Origin: Buttiauxella brennerae ATCC 51605
GTDB taxonomy: Bacteria > Pseudomonadota > Gammaproteobacteria > Enterobacterales > Enterobacteriaceae
NCBI RefSeq assembly: GCF_001654925.1
Contig: NZ_LXER01000022.1
Location: 62,001-126,000 of the forward strand
Direction: 5' to 3'
Length of the DNA: 64,000 bases
Shown: one piece after another, positions 1 through 8,692 of the stretch
Numbering within the stretch: the first letter of the stretch is position 1
How the letters are laid out: each line of letters begins with the position of its first letter
Translations under genes and position numbers: made by a program
Notes under the pieces: model-generated
Database searches by the model: none
What the model saw: only the letters and a program-made list of their open reading frames with translations
Told to the model about the DNA's origin: nothing

Positions 1-1923
1 CACCCTGGCGCACCGATGGGGATGGCAGATATTGCCGAAGTGTTATGGAATGAATTCCTGCACCATAACCCAACTAACCCCACATGGGCTGACCGCGACC
101 GATTTATTCTTTCTAATGGTCACGCCTCGATGCTGCTCTACAGCCTGTTGCACCTGAGCGGGTATGACTTGCCGATGGAAGAGCTAAAAAACTTCCGTCA
201 ACTTCACTCCAAAACGCCCGGTCACCCGGAAATTGGCTATACCCCCGGTGTTGAAACCACCACCGGGCCGCTTGGCCAGGGGCTGGCAAATGCGGTCGGC
301 ATGGCCATTGCTGAACGCACACTCGGGGCGCAATTTAACCGCCCCGACCATGAAATTGTCGATCACTTTACCTACGTATTTATGGGGGATGGCTGCCTGA
401 TGGAAGGCATTTCCCACGAAGTTTGTTCGCTGGCAGGAACACTCGGCCTTGGCAAACTCATCGGTTTCTATGACCACAACGGCATTTCGATTGATGGCGA
501 AACCAAAGGCTGGTTTACCGACGACACCGCCAAACGTTTTGAGGCTTATCACTGGCATGTGGTGCATGAAATTGATGGCCACGACCCGCAAGCCGTGAAG
601 AAGGCGATTGAGGAAGCGCAAAGCGTAAAAGATAAGCCTTCGCTGATTATCTGTCGCACCATCATTGGTTTTGGCTCGCCAAATAAAGCGGGCAAAGAAG
701 AGGCGCATGGCGCGGCACTCGGCGAGCAGGAAGTCGCCCTCGCGCGTAAACAACTGGGCTGGAACTACCCGGCGTTTGAGATCCCAAGAGACATTTATCA
801 GGCCTGGGATGCCAGAGAAAAAGGCGAGAAAGCAGAAACGGCATGGAACGATAAGTTTGCCGCTTATGCCAAAGCTCACCCAGAACTTGCCGCTGAGTTT
901 AACCGCCGTATGCACGGTGAAATGCCGGAGGATTGGCAGGATCTCACTCAGCAGTACATTGAAAAATTGCAGGCCAACCCAGAGAAAATTGCCACCCGTA
1001 AGGCCTCGCAAAACACGTTAAATGCCTATGGCCCAAGTCTGCCTGAATTGCTCGGCGGCTCGGCTGACTTAGCGCCCAGCAACCTGACCATCTGGAAAGA
1101 GTCTAAATCCATCAAAGAGGATCTCGCCGGGAATTACATTCACTACGGCGTGCGCGAATTCGGTATGACGGCCATCGCCAATGGCATCGCCCATCACGGC
1201 GGATTTGTGCCCTATACCGCGACCTTCCTGATGTTTGTGGAATATGCCCGCAACGCTGCGCGCATGGCGGCATTGATGAAAGCGCGACAAATCATGGTCT
1301 ATACCCACGACTCCATCGGCCTTGGTGAAGACGGCCCAACGCACCAGGCGGTAGAACAACTTGCCAGCCTGCGTCTGACACCGAACTTCAGCACCTGGCG
1401 CCCGTGCGATCAGGTTGAAGCGGCTGTGGCATGGAAAACAGCCATCGAGCGGCATAACGGCCCAACAGCGCTGATTCTTTCGCGCCAGAACCTGGCACAA
1501 ATGGATCGTACGACCGAGCAGGTCAGCGCCATCAGTCGCGGCGGTTATATTCTGAAGGACAGCGGCGGTACGCCGGATGTGATTCTGATTGCCACAGGTT
1601 CGGAGATGGAAATCACGGTACTTGCAGCAGATAAGCTAGCTGCCGAAGGGCATAAAGTACGCGTAGTTTCACTGCCTTCAACCGATATTTTTGATGCCCA
1701 GGACGAAACGTATCGGGAATCGGTGCTGCCTTCAGATATTGCTGCGCGAGTGGCAGTTGAAGCGGGTATTGCGGATTACTGGTACAAGTATGTCGGCCTG
1801 AAAGGGGCGATTGTCGGCATGACGACTTACGGGGAATCAGCACCTGCCGATAAGCTGTTCCCGTTCTTTGGCTTTACTACCGAGAATGTGGTGGCAAAAG
1901 CGAAGAAGGTTATGGGTGTTTAG
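1..1923 (+). CDS. tktB: Transketolase, 5' end outside window
   Basis: Thiamine-diphosphate transketolase of the non-oxidative pentose phosphate pathway, moving two-carbon units between sugar phosphates in the cytosol. The frame is open from base 1 and the first codon is the His of the HPGAPMG motif, the conserved active-site histidine near residue 25 of the family, so about 25 residues are missing and 640 are visible. The [13 protein letters not shown] thiamine-diphosphate/metal motif and the central pyrimidine-domain segment [15 protein letters not shown] are intact. The TktB rather than TktA assignment rests on the neighbour ypfG and on TktB-like stretches ([21 protein letters not shown]). 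In E. coli tktB follows talA and is a stationary-phase isozyme; talA would lie just left of the window. An ERIC element begins about 20 bases after the stop. Confidence 0.95.
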   Translation, partial: HPGAPMGMADIAEVLWNEFLHHNPTNPTWADRDRFILSNGHASMLLYSLLHLSGYDLPMEELKNFRQLHSKTPGHPEIGYTPGVETTTGPLGQGLANAVGMAIAERTLGAQFNRPDHEIVDHFTYVFMGDGCLMEGISHEVCSLAGTLGLGKLIGFYDHNGISIDGETKGWFTDDTAKRFEAYHWHVVHEIDGHDPQAVKKAIEEAQSVKDKPSLIICRTIIGFGSPNKAGKEEAHGAALGEQEVALARKQLGWNYPAFEIPRDIYQAWDAREKGEKAETAWNDKFAAYAKAHPELAAEFNRRMHGEMPEDWQDLTQQYIEKLQANPEKIATRKASQNTLNAYGPSLPELLGGSADLAPSNLTIWKESKSIKEDLAGNYIHYGVREFGMTAIANGIAHHGGFVPYTATFLMFVEYARNAARMAALMKARQIMVYTHDSIGLGEDGPTHQAVEQLASLRLTPNFSTWRPCDQVEAAVAWKTAIERHNGPTALILSRQNLAQMDRTTEQVSAISRGGYILKDSGGTPDVILIATGSEMEITVLAADKLAAEGHKVRVVSLPSTDIFDAQDETYRESVLPSDIAARVAVEAGIADYWYKYVGLKGAIVGMTTYGESAPADKLFPFFGFTTENVVAKAKKVMGV

Positions 1924-1941
1924 TCGAAAATAAATATTGTG

Positions 1942-2068
1942 AATCCCCTAAATAATTCGAGTTACAGAAAGGCGGCAAAAGAGTGAATCCCCAGGAGCTT
2001 ACACAAGTAAGTGACTGGGGTGAACGAAAGCAGCCAACGCATCTGCAGCTTGAAGTATGACGGGGATT
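1942..2068 (+). repeat. ERIC element 1
   Basis: A 127-bp imperfect palindrome with the ERIC core (gtgaatccccaggagctt, then aagtaagtgactggggtga), matching the well-known ERIC consensus in the forward orientation. The ends aatcccc/ggggatt are inverted repeats. It lies between convergent tktB and ypfG, and its right end overlaps the ypfG stop codon (2067-2069). Confidence 0.92.
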
Positions 2069-3110
2069 ACTTGGTCACCCAGAGCGTCGGCCACGACGCA
2101 TTGCTATTCCACTCATCGCACGTCGGCTCTTCGGCGTAACGCACCAGGCGAAAACGTTGGCCATCAAAACGCCAGCGTGTCGCCACACCGCAATCCCCGA
2201 TACCACGCCCTTTCGCAAGCGTCGTCAGCTCTTTGTTCGTTTCGTCATAACCCGCGTTCATCAATTCAAGTTCTGTGTTTCCGCTTCCTGGAGTGAAGGG
2301 CAGCTTCAAGCGAATTTGCCGCGCCACGAAAGGTTTCTGGCGCGAGACTACCCAGGCGAGATCGACAATGTTATAGGCCCCTGCTTCACAACCTGTCATC
2401 AGCAGCGCTTTATCATCGCTAAGGGCGAAAACTCGAACTTCACGACGAGCGGGATCTAATGAACACTGGCTGTTGTTCATGCGCCAGGAGCCATAATCCA
2501 GCAGGTCATTTAGCTCGGTTTGCGTCAGTGGCGTCGGCGTTGGGTTTGTCAATGCCACTTCTTTCAGGGCTGGCGCGGGTGGCACGCTAAGCGGTGGATC
2601 GTCACCTTTCTTGATCCATGCCGTTTCGCTACCGACTCGCTGCTGTTGGCTGTCAATAAACAACAGTGACGCCTTAAGCCCGGTCAGAGAGATGGTCCCC
2701 GGCCCTTGCGCGAGCGTAATCACTCCGGCATTAACAACTTTATCAAGGAAGCTGTTAATCGCATCGGCATCACCGGTTTTAAGATGGTGTGGCGTCACTT
2801 GCCATTTGGCTAAATCCAGCGTCAGCGGTTCACCATCGACCAAGATCTGTTGTGCGATCGGCGGTGATTTAACTTCCGTGGTGGTCATGTTGCCAAGATC
2901 GATTCTCAGGGTTGCATCGGTATGCGCACCGGCACTGCGGGTCAGCGTCATCACCAGGCCTTTATGCAGCCCGGTGTTACGTGCGGCGCAAAAATTTTGG
3001 TTATTGCAGGTCACTTGCCAGTCGGAGAAAGATTTTTGTGCAGGTGCCGCGAAAACGGAGCTCGCTATAAAGATTAAAAATAGAAACAGCGATTTGATCC
3101 GCAGAGACAT
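2067..3110 (-). CDS. ypfG: DUF1176 family exported protein YpfG
   Basis: A predicted periplasmic protein of unknown function (DUF1176), 347 residues, the same length as E. coli YpfG. The start chosen is the ATG at 3110, which gives a clear Sec signal peptide (MSLRIKSLFLFLIFIASSVFA). The frame stays open another 28 codons upstream, but that part reads into an ERIC element and is not protein-like. The last codons run to the edge of another ERIC, and the TAA stop straddles the boundary. The gene is therefore flanked by ERICs on both sides. Convergent with tktB, as in E. coli. No catalytic motif was recognised. Confidence 0.9.
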   Translation of the reverse strand: MSLRIKSLFLFLIFIASSVFAAPAQKSFSDWQVTCNNQNFCAARNTGLHKGLVMTLTRSAGAHTDATLRIDLGNMTTTEVKSPPIAQQILVDGEPLTLDLAKWQVTPHHLKTGDADAINSFLDKVVNAGVITLAQGPGTISLTGLKASLLFIDSQQQRVGSETAWIKKGDDPPLSVPPAPALKEVALTNPTPTPLTQTELNDLLDYGSWRMNNSQCSLDPARREVRVFALSDDKALLMTGCEAGAYNIVDLAWVVSRQKPFVARQIRLKLPFTPGSGNTELELMNAGYDETNKELTTLAKGRGIGDCGVATRWRFDGQRFRLVRYAEEPTCDEWNSNASWPTLWVTK

Positions 3111-3149
3111 TGGCGACACGTATCCTGAGAAGACGAAGAAAATTTCACG

Positions 3150-3276
3150 TATACCCAAAATAATTCGAGTTGCATCACGGCGGCAAGGGAACAAGTCCCA
3201 GGGAGCTTACATAAGTAAGTGACCTGGGTGAGTGAGCGCAGCCAACAAAGAGGCAACTTGAAGTATGACGGGTATA
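3150..3276 (+). repeat. ERIC element 2
   Basis: About 127 bp, ends tataccc/gggtata, core caagtcccagggagcttacataagtaagtgacctgggtgag (read in parts). The outer stem is cccagg/cctggg, a paired variant of the usual ccccag/ctgggg. Forward orientation. It lies about 40 bp upstream of the ypfG start codon, so it probably sits in the ypfG promoter or leader region. Confidence 0.9.
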
Positions 3277-3382
3277 CAAAATGTGGCGATATCTTCGTCT
3301 GGTTAACGTTTGTACTCAATCAGATTTATCGGATAGATTTACTTAAAATCGCCTATCCGTAATTCATTGAATAACAATGTTT

Positions 3383-3958
3383 TTAATTCATGATTCCGCG
3401 TAATTGCAGCTGTTGTAACAGGATTACCGTTTTTCCGTCACGAATTTCACCACTTGCTACCATTTCCAGCGCTTGTCGGAAGGGGATTTCCAGCACGTCG
3501 ATATCTTCATCATCAATACCGCCACCGGCGTTGTCGCGCTGAGCGTCGCTGTATTCCGCCATGTAGAAGTGAATCAGCTCGGTCACGCCGCCTGGCGACA
3601 TATAAAGCTCAAAGACTTTTTCGACTTCCCCTACTTCGTACCCGGTTTCTTCGATAGCTTCTTTGCGGGCACACACTTCCGGTTCATCGGCATCCAGCAG
3701 ACCCGCACAGGCTTCAATCAACATGCCATCAGGGTTGCCGTTGACCCACGTTGCCACGCGGAACTGACGTGTCAAAACGACCGTTTTTTTATCGCGGTTG
3801 TACAGCAGCATGGTTGCCCCGTTTCCCCGGTCATAGACTTCACGTTTGTGGCGAATAGCTTCGGCTTCGTTACGGTATAGATCGTAGGTGATATTACGCA
3901 GGATGAAATAATTATCTGAGAGGATTTTATCTTTGATGACTTCGATTTTAATCGACAT
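3383..3958 (-). CDS. nudK: GDP-mannose pyrophosphatase (Nudix hydrolase)
   Basis: A Nudix hydrolase of 191 residues, equal in length to E. coli NudK, which hydrolyses GDP-mannose to mannose 1-phosphate and GMP. The Nudix box spans about residues 86-107, starting at GLLDADE and ending EAIEETGY, with the Glu pair that binds metal. The downstream segment [18 protein letters not shown] is typical of the ADP-sugar/GDP-mannose Nudix subfamily. It lies between ypfG and, across an ERIC, napC, all on the minus strand. In E. coli nudK is next to aegA; here the nap operon separates them. Confidence 0.93.
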   Translation of the reverse strand: MSIKIEVIKDKILSDNYFILRNITYDLYRNEAEAIRHKREVYDRGNGATMLLYNRDKKTVVLTRQFRVATWVNGNPDGMLIEACAGLLDADEPEVCARKEAIEETGYEVGEVEKVFELYMSPGGVTELIHFYMAEYSDAQRDNAGGGIDDEDIDVLEIPFRQALEMVASGEIRDGKTVILLQQLQLRGIMN

Positions 3959-4034
3959 ACCGTCTCCACAGTGAGTTAGGGGAGCCGATTATAATATTCC
4001 GCTAAATACTTTTTGTCTTCTGGTTATGAAACGA

Positions 4035-4163
4035 GATTACCCTAAATAATTCGAGGTGCAGGCAGGCGGCAAGGCCGTAAGTCCCCAGGAGCATAGATAA
4101 CTATGTGACTGGGGCGCACGGGTGCAGCCAACACACCTGCAACTCGAAGTATGACGGGTAATC
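4035..4163 (+). repeat. ERIC element 3
   Basis: 129 bp counting the end repeats gattaccc/gggtaatc, forward orientation, core taagtccccaggagcatag then ctatgtgactggggcgc. The inner stem is catag/ctatg instead of cttac/gtaag. The right end overlaps the napC stop codon (4162-4164). It lies between nudK and napC. Confidence 0.92.
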
Positions 4164-4764
4164 AAAAACCGTTTTTTACTTCGCTCATGTCGGGCAACTT
4201 ATGCGCAATCCCTTTGTGGCAATCCACGCAGGTCTGCCCGTCTTTGACTGCTTTATCATGCATTTTTGCCGCCACGGTTTTCTGGGCGGTGAAATCCATA
4301 TAGTCAAAGTTGTGGCAATTTCGGCACTCTTGCGAATTGTTGTTTTTCATCCTTCGCCACTCGTTTTGCGCCATCGCCAGGCGATGGTCATCAAACTTTT
4401 GTGGCGTGTCGATTAAGCCAAATGCTTTGGCATACAACTCTTTGCTGGCCTGAATTTTACGGATAATTTTAGGCCCCCACTCATGCGGGACGTGGCAGTC
4501 CGGGCAGGTCGCCCGCACGCCGCTGCGGTTGTTGTAGTGCACCGTCTGCATATATTCTTCGTAGACGTTGGCACGCATTTCATGGCAACCGATACAAAAC
4601 TCTTCGCGGTTGGTCATCTCCATGCCGGTGTTAAAGCCGCCCCAGAAAATAATCCCACCAGCGAAACCAATCAGCAATAACGTGCCCAGCGCCAGGCGGC
4701 TCGGGCGACGCCACCACTGCCAAATGCGCTTGATGATGCCGGGTTTACGGGTTGATTTATCCAT
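4162..4764 (-). CDS. napC: Tetraheme c-type cytochrome NapC
   Basis: A membrane-anchored NapC/NirT-type quinol dehydrogenase passing electrons from menaquinol to NapB-NapA. It has 200 residues, like E. coli NapC. There is one N-terminal membrane helix (about 24-42) and four CxxCH heme-binding motifs at 57-61, 87-91, 147-151 and 179-183. Heme attachment needs a Ccm system, which is not in this window. It is the last gene of napFDABC, 8 bp after napB. The TGA stop sits at the edge of an ERIC element. With NapGH absent, NapC should be the only quinol-oxidising route encoded by this operon (inference). Confidence 0.96.
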   Translation of the reverse strand: MDKSTRKPGIIKRIWQWWRRPSRLALGTLLLIGFAGGIIFWGGFNTGMEMTNREEFCIGCHEMRANVYEEYMQTVHYNNRSGVRATCPDCHVPHEWGPKIIRKIQASKELYAKAFGLIDTPQKFDDHRLAMAQNEWRRMKNNNSQECRNCHNFDYMDFTAQKTVAAKMHDKAVKDGQTCVDCHKGIAHKLPDMSEVKNGF

Positions 4765-4772
4765 AATGACCT

Positions 4773-5222
4773 CTAGTTCCCAAAACCTTTAGACGGCGTG
4801 AATGTGTTTTCGACAATCGGTGCCGCATCGGTTTGAGGGACATGGCATTGCAGGCAGAAGTAACGGCGCGGTGCCACATTAGAAAGCACGTTTCCGTCGC
4901 TATCCATAAAGTGTGTCGGGCTGACGCGCGGCGCACCTGTAGTACGGTAATGTTCAACGCCGTGGCATTGCAGGCAACGGTTGGTGTTTTTACTCACCTG
5001 GTAGCCATCAACGCTATGGGGAATCATTGGCGGCTGGTTCACGTAGTTGAGCGCCATACGCCCCTGCTGTTTTGGCATATGGATTGACCCTTCTGGCGTA
5101 CCAGAAACTTCAGGTGATTGCGTCAGGTCAACGCCGTTTGCCGCCCACAACACACCACTTACCAACAACGTAAATGCCGCAACCCATTGAAATAACGTCT
5201 TAGTCAGGATGGTTTTTTTCAT
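4773..5222 (-). CDS. napB: Diheme cytochrome c subunit NapB
   Basis: The small electron-transfer subunit of periplasmic nitrate reductase, receiving electrons from NapC and passing them to NapA. It has 149 residues with an N-terminal signal peptide (to about residue 28) and two CLQCH heme sites at 83-87 and 123-127. The His-rich segment around HGVEHYRTT and the conserved PPMIPHS stretch fit NapB. It lies 13 bp after napA and 8 bp before napC. Confidence 0.96.
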   Translation of the reverse strand: MKKTILTKTLFQWVAAFTLLVSGVLWAANGVDLTQSPEVSGTPEGSIHMPKQQGRMALNYVNQPPMIPHSVDGYQVSKNTNRCLQCHGVEHYRTTGAPRVSPTHFMDSDGNVLSNVAPRRYFCLQCHVPQTDAAPIVENTFTPSKGFGN

Positions 5223-5235
5223 GATTTAATCCCCC

Positions 5236-7722
5236 TTACACCTTCGCCAGTTTTACAGCGCATTTCTTATAATCCGTCTCTTTCGAAAGCGGATCGGTCG
5301 CGTCGAGCGTCAGGTTATTCACCAGTTGCGCGGCATCGAAGAATGGCATGTACACCAGCCCCTGCGGCGGCTTGTTACGGCCACGCGTTTCGACAATCGA
5401 CACCACTTCACCCCGGCGTGACACCACTTTCACTTTGTCGCCACGGCGCAAATCACGTGCCTTAGCATCAAGCGGGTGGATAAACAAAACGGCTTCCGGG
5501 AAGGCGCGATGCAGTTCCGGCACGCGGCGCGTCATGCTGCCGGTATGCCAGTGTTCCAGCACGCGTCCGGTGGACAACCACAGGTCATATTCCTTGTCCG
5601 GAGATTCAGCCGCAGGCTCAAATGGCAGCGCGAAAATCACCGCTTTGCCATCTGGCTTGCCATAGAACTTGAAGCCCTCACCCGCTTTCACATATGGGTC
5701 ATGCCCTTCGCTGTAGCGCCAGAGCGTCTCTTTGCCATCCACCACCGGCCAGCGCAGGCCGCGTGCTTTGTGGTAATCATCAAATGGCGCGAGATCGTGC
5801 CCGTGGCCACGGCCAAATGCGGCGTACTCCTCGAACAACCCTTTTTGCAGGTAGAAACCTAACTCGTGGGATTCGTCATTCAACTGCCCTTCAGCCAGTT
5901 CAGTGACCGGGAATTTGCTGACGTTGGAGTTAGCAAACAACACGTCGAACAGCGTTTTGCCACGGTATTCAGGTTTCTGATCGACAAGTTCAGCAGGCCA
6001 CACTTCTTCAACTTTGAAACGTTTCGCAAACTGGACGAGCTGCCAGAGATCGGATTTTGCCTCGCCCGGTGCCTTGACCTGCTGGCGCCAGAACTGGGTG
6101 CGGCGTTCGGCATTACCGTAAGCGCCCTCTTTTTCCACCCACATTGCGGTTGGCAGGATCAGATCCGCGCTTAATGCGCTGATCGTTGGATAAGGATCGG
6201 AAACAATCACGAAGTTGCGCGGGTCGCGCCAGCCCGGCATACGCTCTTCGGTAATGTTCGGTCCGGCCTGCATGTTGTTGTTACACATCACCCAATAGAC
6301 GTTGAGCTTGCCATCTTTCAGTGCACGGTCCTGGGCCACGGCATGTAAACCCACTTTTGCCGGGATAGTGCCTGTTGGTAGCTGCCACATGTTTTCGGTG
6401 ATTTGGCGGTGCTTCTCGTTCGTCACCACCATGTCTGCTGGCAGGCGGTGTGAGAAGGTGCCGACTTCACGCGCCGTACCGCACGCCGATGGCTGGCCGG
6501 TTAAGGAGAATGGCCCGCAGCCCGGCTGGGAGATTTTGCCAGTGAGCAAATGGATGTTGTAAACGAGGTTATTCGCCCAGACGCCACGCGAATGCTGGTT
6601 AAAGCCCATCGTCCAGTAAGAGATCACTTTCTTATTCGGATCAGCATACAGCTTCGCCAGCGCTTCAAGCTGGTCTTGCGGCACACCGCTCATTTCAGCG
6701 GTTTTTTCCAGCGTGTACTCGGCGACAAAGGCTTTGTAATCGTCAAAACTCATTGGCTCAGAGGCATCTGAACCTGGGTTTTTCGCTGCTTTTTCCAGAG
6801 GATGTGTCGGTCGCAAACCGTAGCCAATATCCGTCATGCCTTTACGCAGATTCACATGCTGCTTAAAGAAGGATTCGTTTATCGCGTTGTTCTGAATAAT
6901 GTAATTGGCGATGTAGTTCAGAATCGCCAGGTCGGTTTGCGGTGTAAACACCATGCCGTTATCTGCCAGCTCGAAACTACGATGCTGGAAGGTAGAAAGA
7001 ACGGCAACCTCAACCTTTTCATTCGACAGGCGGCGGTTAGTGATGCGCGACCATAAAACCGGGTGCATCTCGGCCATGTTCGAGCCCCACAGCACAAACG
7101 CGTCGGCCTGCTCGATATCGTCATAGCAGCCCATTGGTTCGTCCATGCCGAAGGTGCGCATAAAACCGACCACAGCTGAAGCCATGCAGTGACGTGCGTT
7201 CGGGTCGAGGTTGTTGGAGCGGAACCCGGCTTTGAATAATTTAGAAGCGGCGTAACCTTCCCATACCGTCCATTGCCCGGAACCGAACATGCCAACGGCT
7301 TCCGGCCCTTTCTCTTTCAGGCTGGTCTTGAATTTTTGTTCCATGATGTCGAAGGCCTGATCCCAGGTGATGGGAGTGAACTCGCCTTCTTTATCGAACT
7401 GGCCGTCTTTCATGCGCAACAGCGGCTGCGTGAGTCGGTCTTTTCCGTACATGATTTTTGGCAGGAAGTAGCCTTTGATGCAGTTCAGGCCACGGTTTAC
7501 CGGTGCATCAGGGTCGCCCTGACTTGCTACCACACGGCCGTCCTGAGTGCCGACTAATACGCCACAACCGGTGCCGCAAAAACGGCACGGGGCTTTATCC
7601 CATTTAATGGCATCTTGTTTCCCGACTACCGCACGGGCAACGTTCGGAACGCTAAGGCCAGCGGCGGCCGCCGCGGCTGCAATAGCGTTCGCTTTCATAA
7701 AGCTACGACGACTGAGTTTCAT
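5236..7722 (-). CDS. napA: Periplasmic nitrate reductase catalytic subunit NapA
   Basis: A molybdopterin (bis-MGD) nitrate reductase that reduces nitrate to nitrite in the periplasm. It has 828 residues, as in E. coli. The twin-arginine signal SRRSFMK lies at residues 4-10, followed by an Ala-rich stretch. Four cysteines for the [4Fe-4S] cluster are at 46, 49, 53 and 81, and the Mo-ligand cysteine lies in ARHCMASA near residue 179. Conserved molybdopterin-binding segments ([21 protein letters not shown]) are present. It overlaps napD by 4 bp (ATGA), which suggests coupled translation. All key residues are intact, so the enzyme should be active. Confidence 0.98.
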   Translation of the reverse strand: MKLSRRSFMKANAIAAAAAAAGLSVPNVARAVVGKQDAIKWDKAPCRFCGTGCGVLVGTQDGRVVASQGDPDAPVNRGLNCIKGYFLPKIMYGKDRLTQPLLRMKDGQFDKEGEFTPITWDQAFDIMEQKFKTSLKEKGPEAVGMFGSGQWTVWEGYAASKLFKAGFRSNNLDPNARHCMASAVVGFMRTFGMDEPMGCYDDIEQADAFVLWGSNMAEMHPVLWSRITNRRLSNEKVEVAVLSTFQHRSFELADNGMVFTPQTDLAILNYIANYIIQNNAINESFFKQHVNLRKGMTDIGYGLRPTHPLEKAAKNPGSDASEPMSFDDYKAFVAEYTLEKTAEMSGVPQDQLEALAKLYADPNKKVISYWTMGFNQHSRGVWANNLVYNIHLLTGKISQPGCGPFSLTGQPSACGTAREVGTFSHRLPADMVVTNEKHRQITENMWQLPTGTIPAKVGLHAVAQDRALKDGKLNVYWVMCNNNMQAGPNITEERMPGWRDPRNFVIVSDPYPTISALSADLILPTAMWVEKEGAYGNAERRTQFWRQQVKAPGEAKSDLWQLVQFAKRFKVEEVWPAELVDQKPEYRGKTLFDVLFANSNVSKFPVTELAEGQLNDESHELGFYLQKGLFEEYAAFGRGHGHDLAPFDDYHKARGLRWPVVDGKETLWRYSEGHDPYVKAGEGFKFYGKPDGKAVIFALPFEPAAESPDKEYDLWLSTGRVLEHWHTGSMTRRVPELHRAFPEAVLFIHPLDAKARDLRRGDKVKVVSRRGEVVSIVETRGRNKPPQGLVYMPFFDAAQLVNNLTLDATDPLSKETDYKKCAVKLAKV

Positions 7723-7982
7723 GGTGTTTCCTCACCTTGCTCATCCTGCTGGTGATAAACCAGCGACACCGCCAGCACACCCGCAATATTGCGTGCTGAC
7801 TCAATTTGATTCAGCAGCACGTCACTACGTTCTGCTTCCATAACTACAACCAATTTCCCGTGCTCGGCATCACTTGCCGCGACTTCGCTACCGGGTAGCG
7901 TGTTTAATGCCTGGCTTACCGCGAGAATATTGTGGGGGTGAGCCTGGACCACTAGGCCTGCAACGTGCCAGTTAGCGTGCAT
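7719..7982 (-). CDS. napD: NapD, chaperone for NapA maturation
   Basis: A small cytosolic protein (87 residues) of the NapD family that binds the NapA Tat signal and prevents premature export. It has the family pattern of a short ferredoxin-like fold starting [12 protein letters not shown]. It overlaps napF by 11 bp upstream and napA by 4 bp downstream. The identification rests on family resemblance and operon position. Confidence 0.93.
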   Translation of the reverse strand: MHANWHVAGLVVQAHPHNILAVSQALNTLPGSEVAASDAEHGKLVVVMEAERSDVLLNQIESARNIAGVLAVSLVYHQQDEQGEETP

Positions 7983-8463
7983 TGACGTGCCTCATCGTGA
8001 TGGCGGATACCGGGCAGCCTGCGATGCACGCGCCACAGGCGGTGCAATCGGCATAACTCAGTGAAGGTTGGGCGATACCCAGTAAAGACGGTTTAAATGT
8101 AAGGGCCTGCGTATCGCAGGAGTCCTGGCAGCTACGGCATTCGATGCTGTTTTTGGCCAGACAGTTATCGCCAATCGACAGCGTGTGTTCCCACGGGGAC
8201 ACATCACGCGCCAGGAAGAGTTGTTCCGGGCAGGCTTGCGCGCAGGCGTAACAAAAGGTGCATTCACCATGGTCGAAGTTAATTTCGGGATAGCCGCCCT
8301 GGCCGCGTTTTAATACTCGGGTTTCGCAGGCCGACAGGCAGGCATCGCAGCGAGTGCAATCCACAAGGAAATGGTTTTCATCTCCGCTCCAGGGTGGGCG
8401 GAAAGCGGTTGCGGAGCGTCGAAAGCTCCCGGTCAATAATCCACGTCGGGAAAAATCAGCCAT
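7972..8463 (-). CDS. napF: Ferredoxin-type protein NapF
   Basis: A cytosolic iron-sulphur protein associated with NapA maturation, first gene of napFDABC. The ATG at 8463 is chosen because it is preceded by AAGGATG and gives 163 residues, close to E. coli NapF (164). The open frame extends 19 codons further without family similarity. The cysteines fall in ferredoxin clusters at 36-46, 68-78 and 140-150, with a further CRSCQDSC group at 109-116. A conserved RPPWSGDE motif precedes the first cluster. Confidence 0.95.
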   Translation of the reverse strand: MADFSRRGLLTGSFRRSATAFRPPWSGDENHFLVDCTRCDACLSACETRVLKRGQGGYPEINFDHGECTFCYACAQACPEQLFLARDVSPWEHTLSIGDNCLAKNSIECRSCQDSCDTQALTFKPSLLGIAQPSLSYADCTACGACIAGCPVSAITMRHVNAR

Positions 8464-8533
8464 AAGGCACATCCTTGCATCACAAATGCCAGCCTTCACA
8501 GAGCAGAAAGCGGCAAACACATCTGTGTTATTT

Positions 8534-8549
8534 CCGTAGTTTTCTACGG
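8534..8549 (-). other. Short hairpin in the napF leader region
   Basis: A perfect 6-bp inverted repeat (ccgtag-tttt-ctacgg) about 70 bases upstream of the napF start. On the minus strand it would be part of the promoter or 5' leader. On the plus strand it is followed by a T-rich run (gttttta), which could make it a weak terminator, but no plus-strand gene reads into it. Function unknown. Confidence 0.35.
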
Positions 8550-8595
8550 GTTTTTATAGAGTGATACGTTATGTGACAAAGGGGGAGTAGAGGCA

Positions 8596-8611
8596 TCACC
8601 CTTTAGGGGTA
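8596..8611 (-). promoter_or_regulatory. Putative NarP/NarL 7-2-7 site upstream of napF
   Basis: On the minus strand the sequence reads TACCCCT-AA-AGGGTGA, close to the NarL/NarP consensus of two inverted heptamers (TACYYMT) two bases apart. It lies about 135 bp upstream of the napF start. E. coli napF is activated by NarP through such a site, and narP is encoded about 4 kb away here. No full FNR palindrome was seen nearby, only a half-site (TTGAT on the minus strand, near 8626-8630). Confidence 0.55.
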
Positions 8612-8659
8612 AATACCGGTGTGGGATCAAAAAGAAATTCGGTTTGTAAAACAAACACT

Positions 8660-8682
8660 CACCCCGCCGATAAGACGGGGTG
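8660..8682 (-). terminator. Probable terminator after aegA
   Basis: A stem cacccc-g...c-ggggtg of 7 bp with a 9-base loop, just downstream of the aegA stop on the minus strand. It is followed by a T-rich stretch (agtgtttgtttt). It would separate aegA transcription from the napF promoter region. Confidence 0.55.
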
Positions 8683-8692
8683 AAATTAACGA

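Noticed and set aside
184-1011. 275-codon open frame on the minus strand inside tktB
   Set aside because: It is entirely antisense to the conserved transketolase gene, shows no family resemblance and reflects codon bias of the real gene.
3111-3194. Longer ypfG start
   Set aside because: The extra 28 codons run into an ERIC element and would bury the signal peptide.
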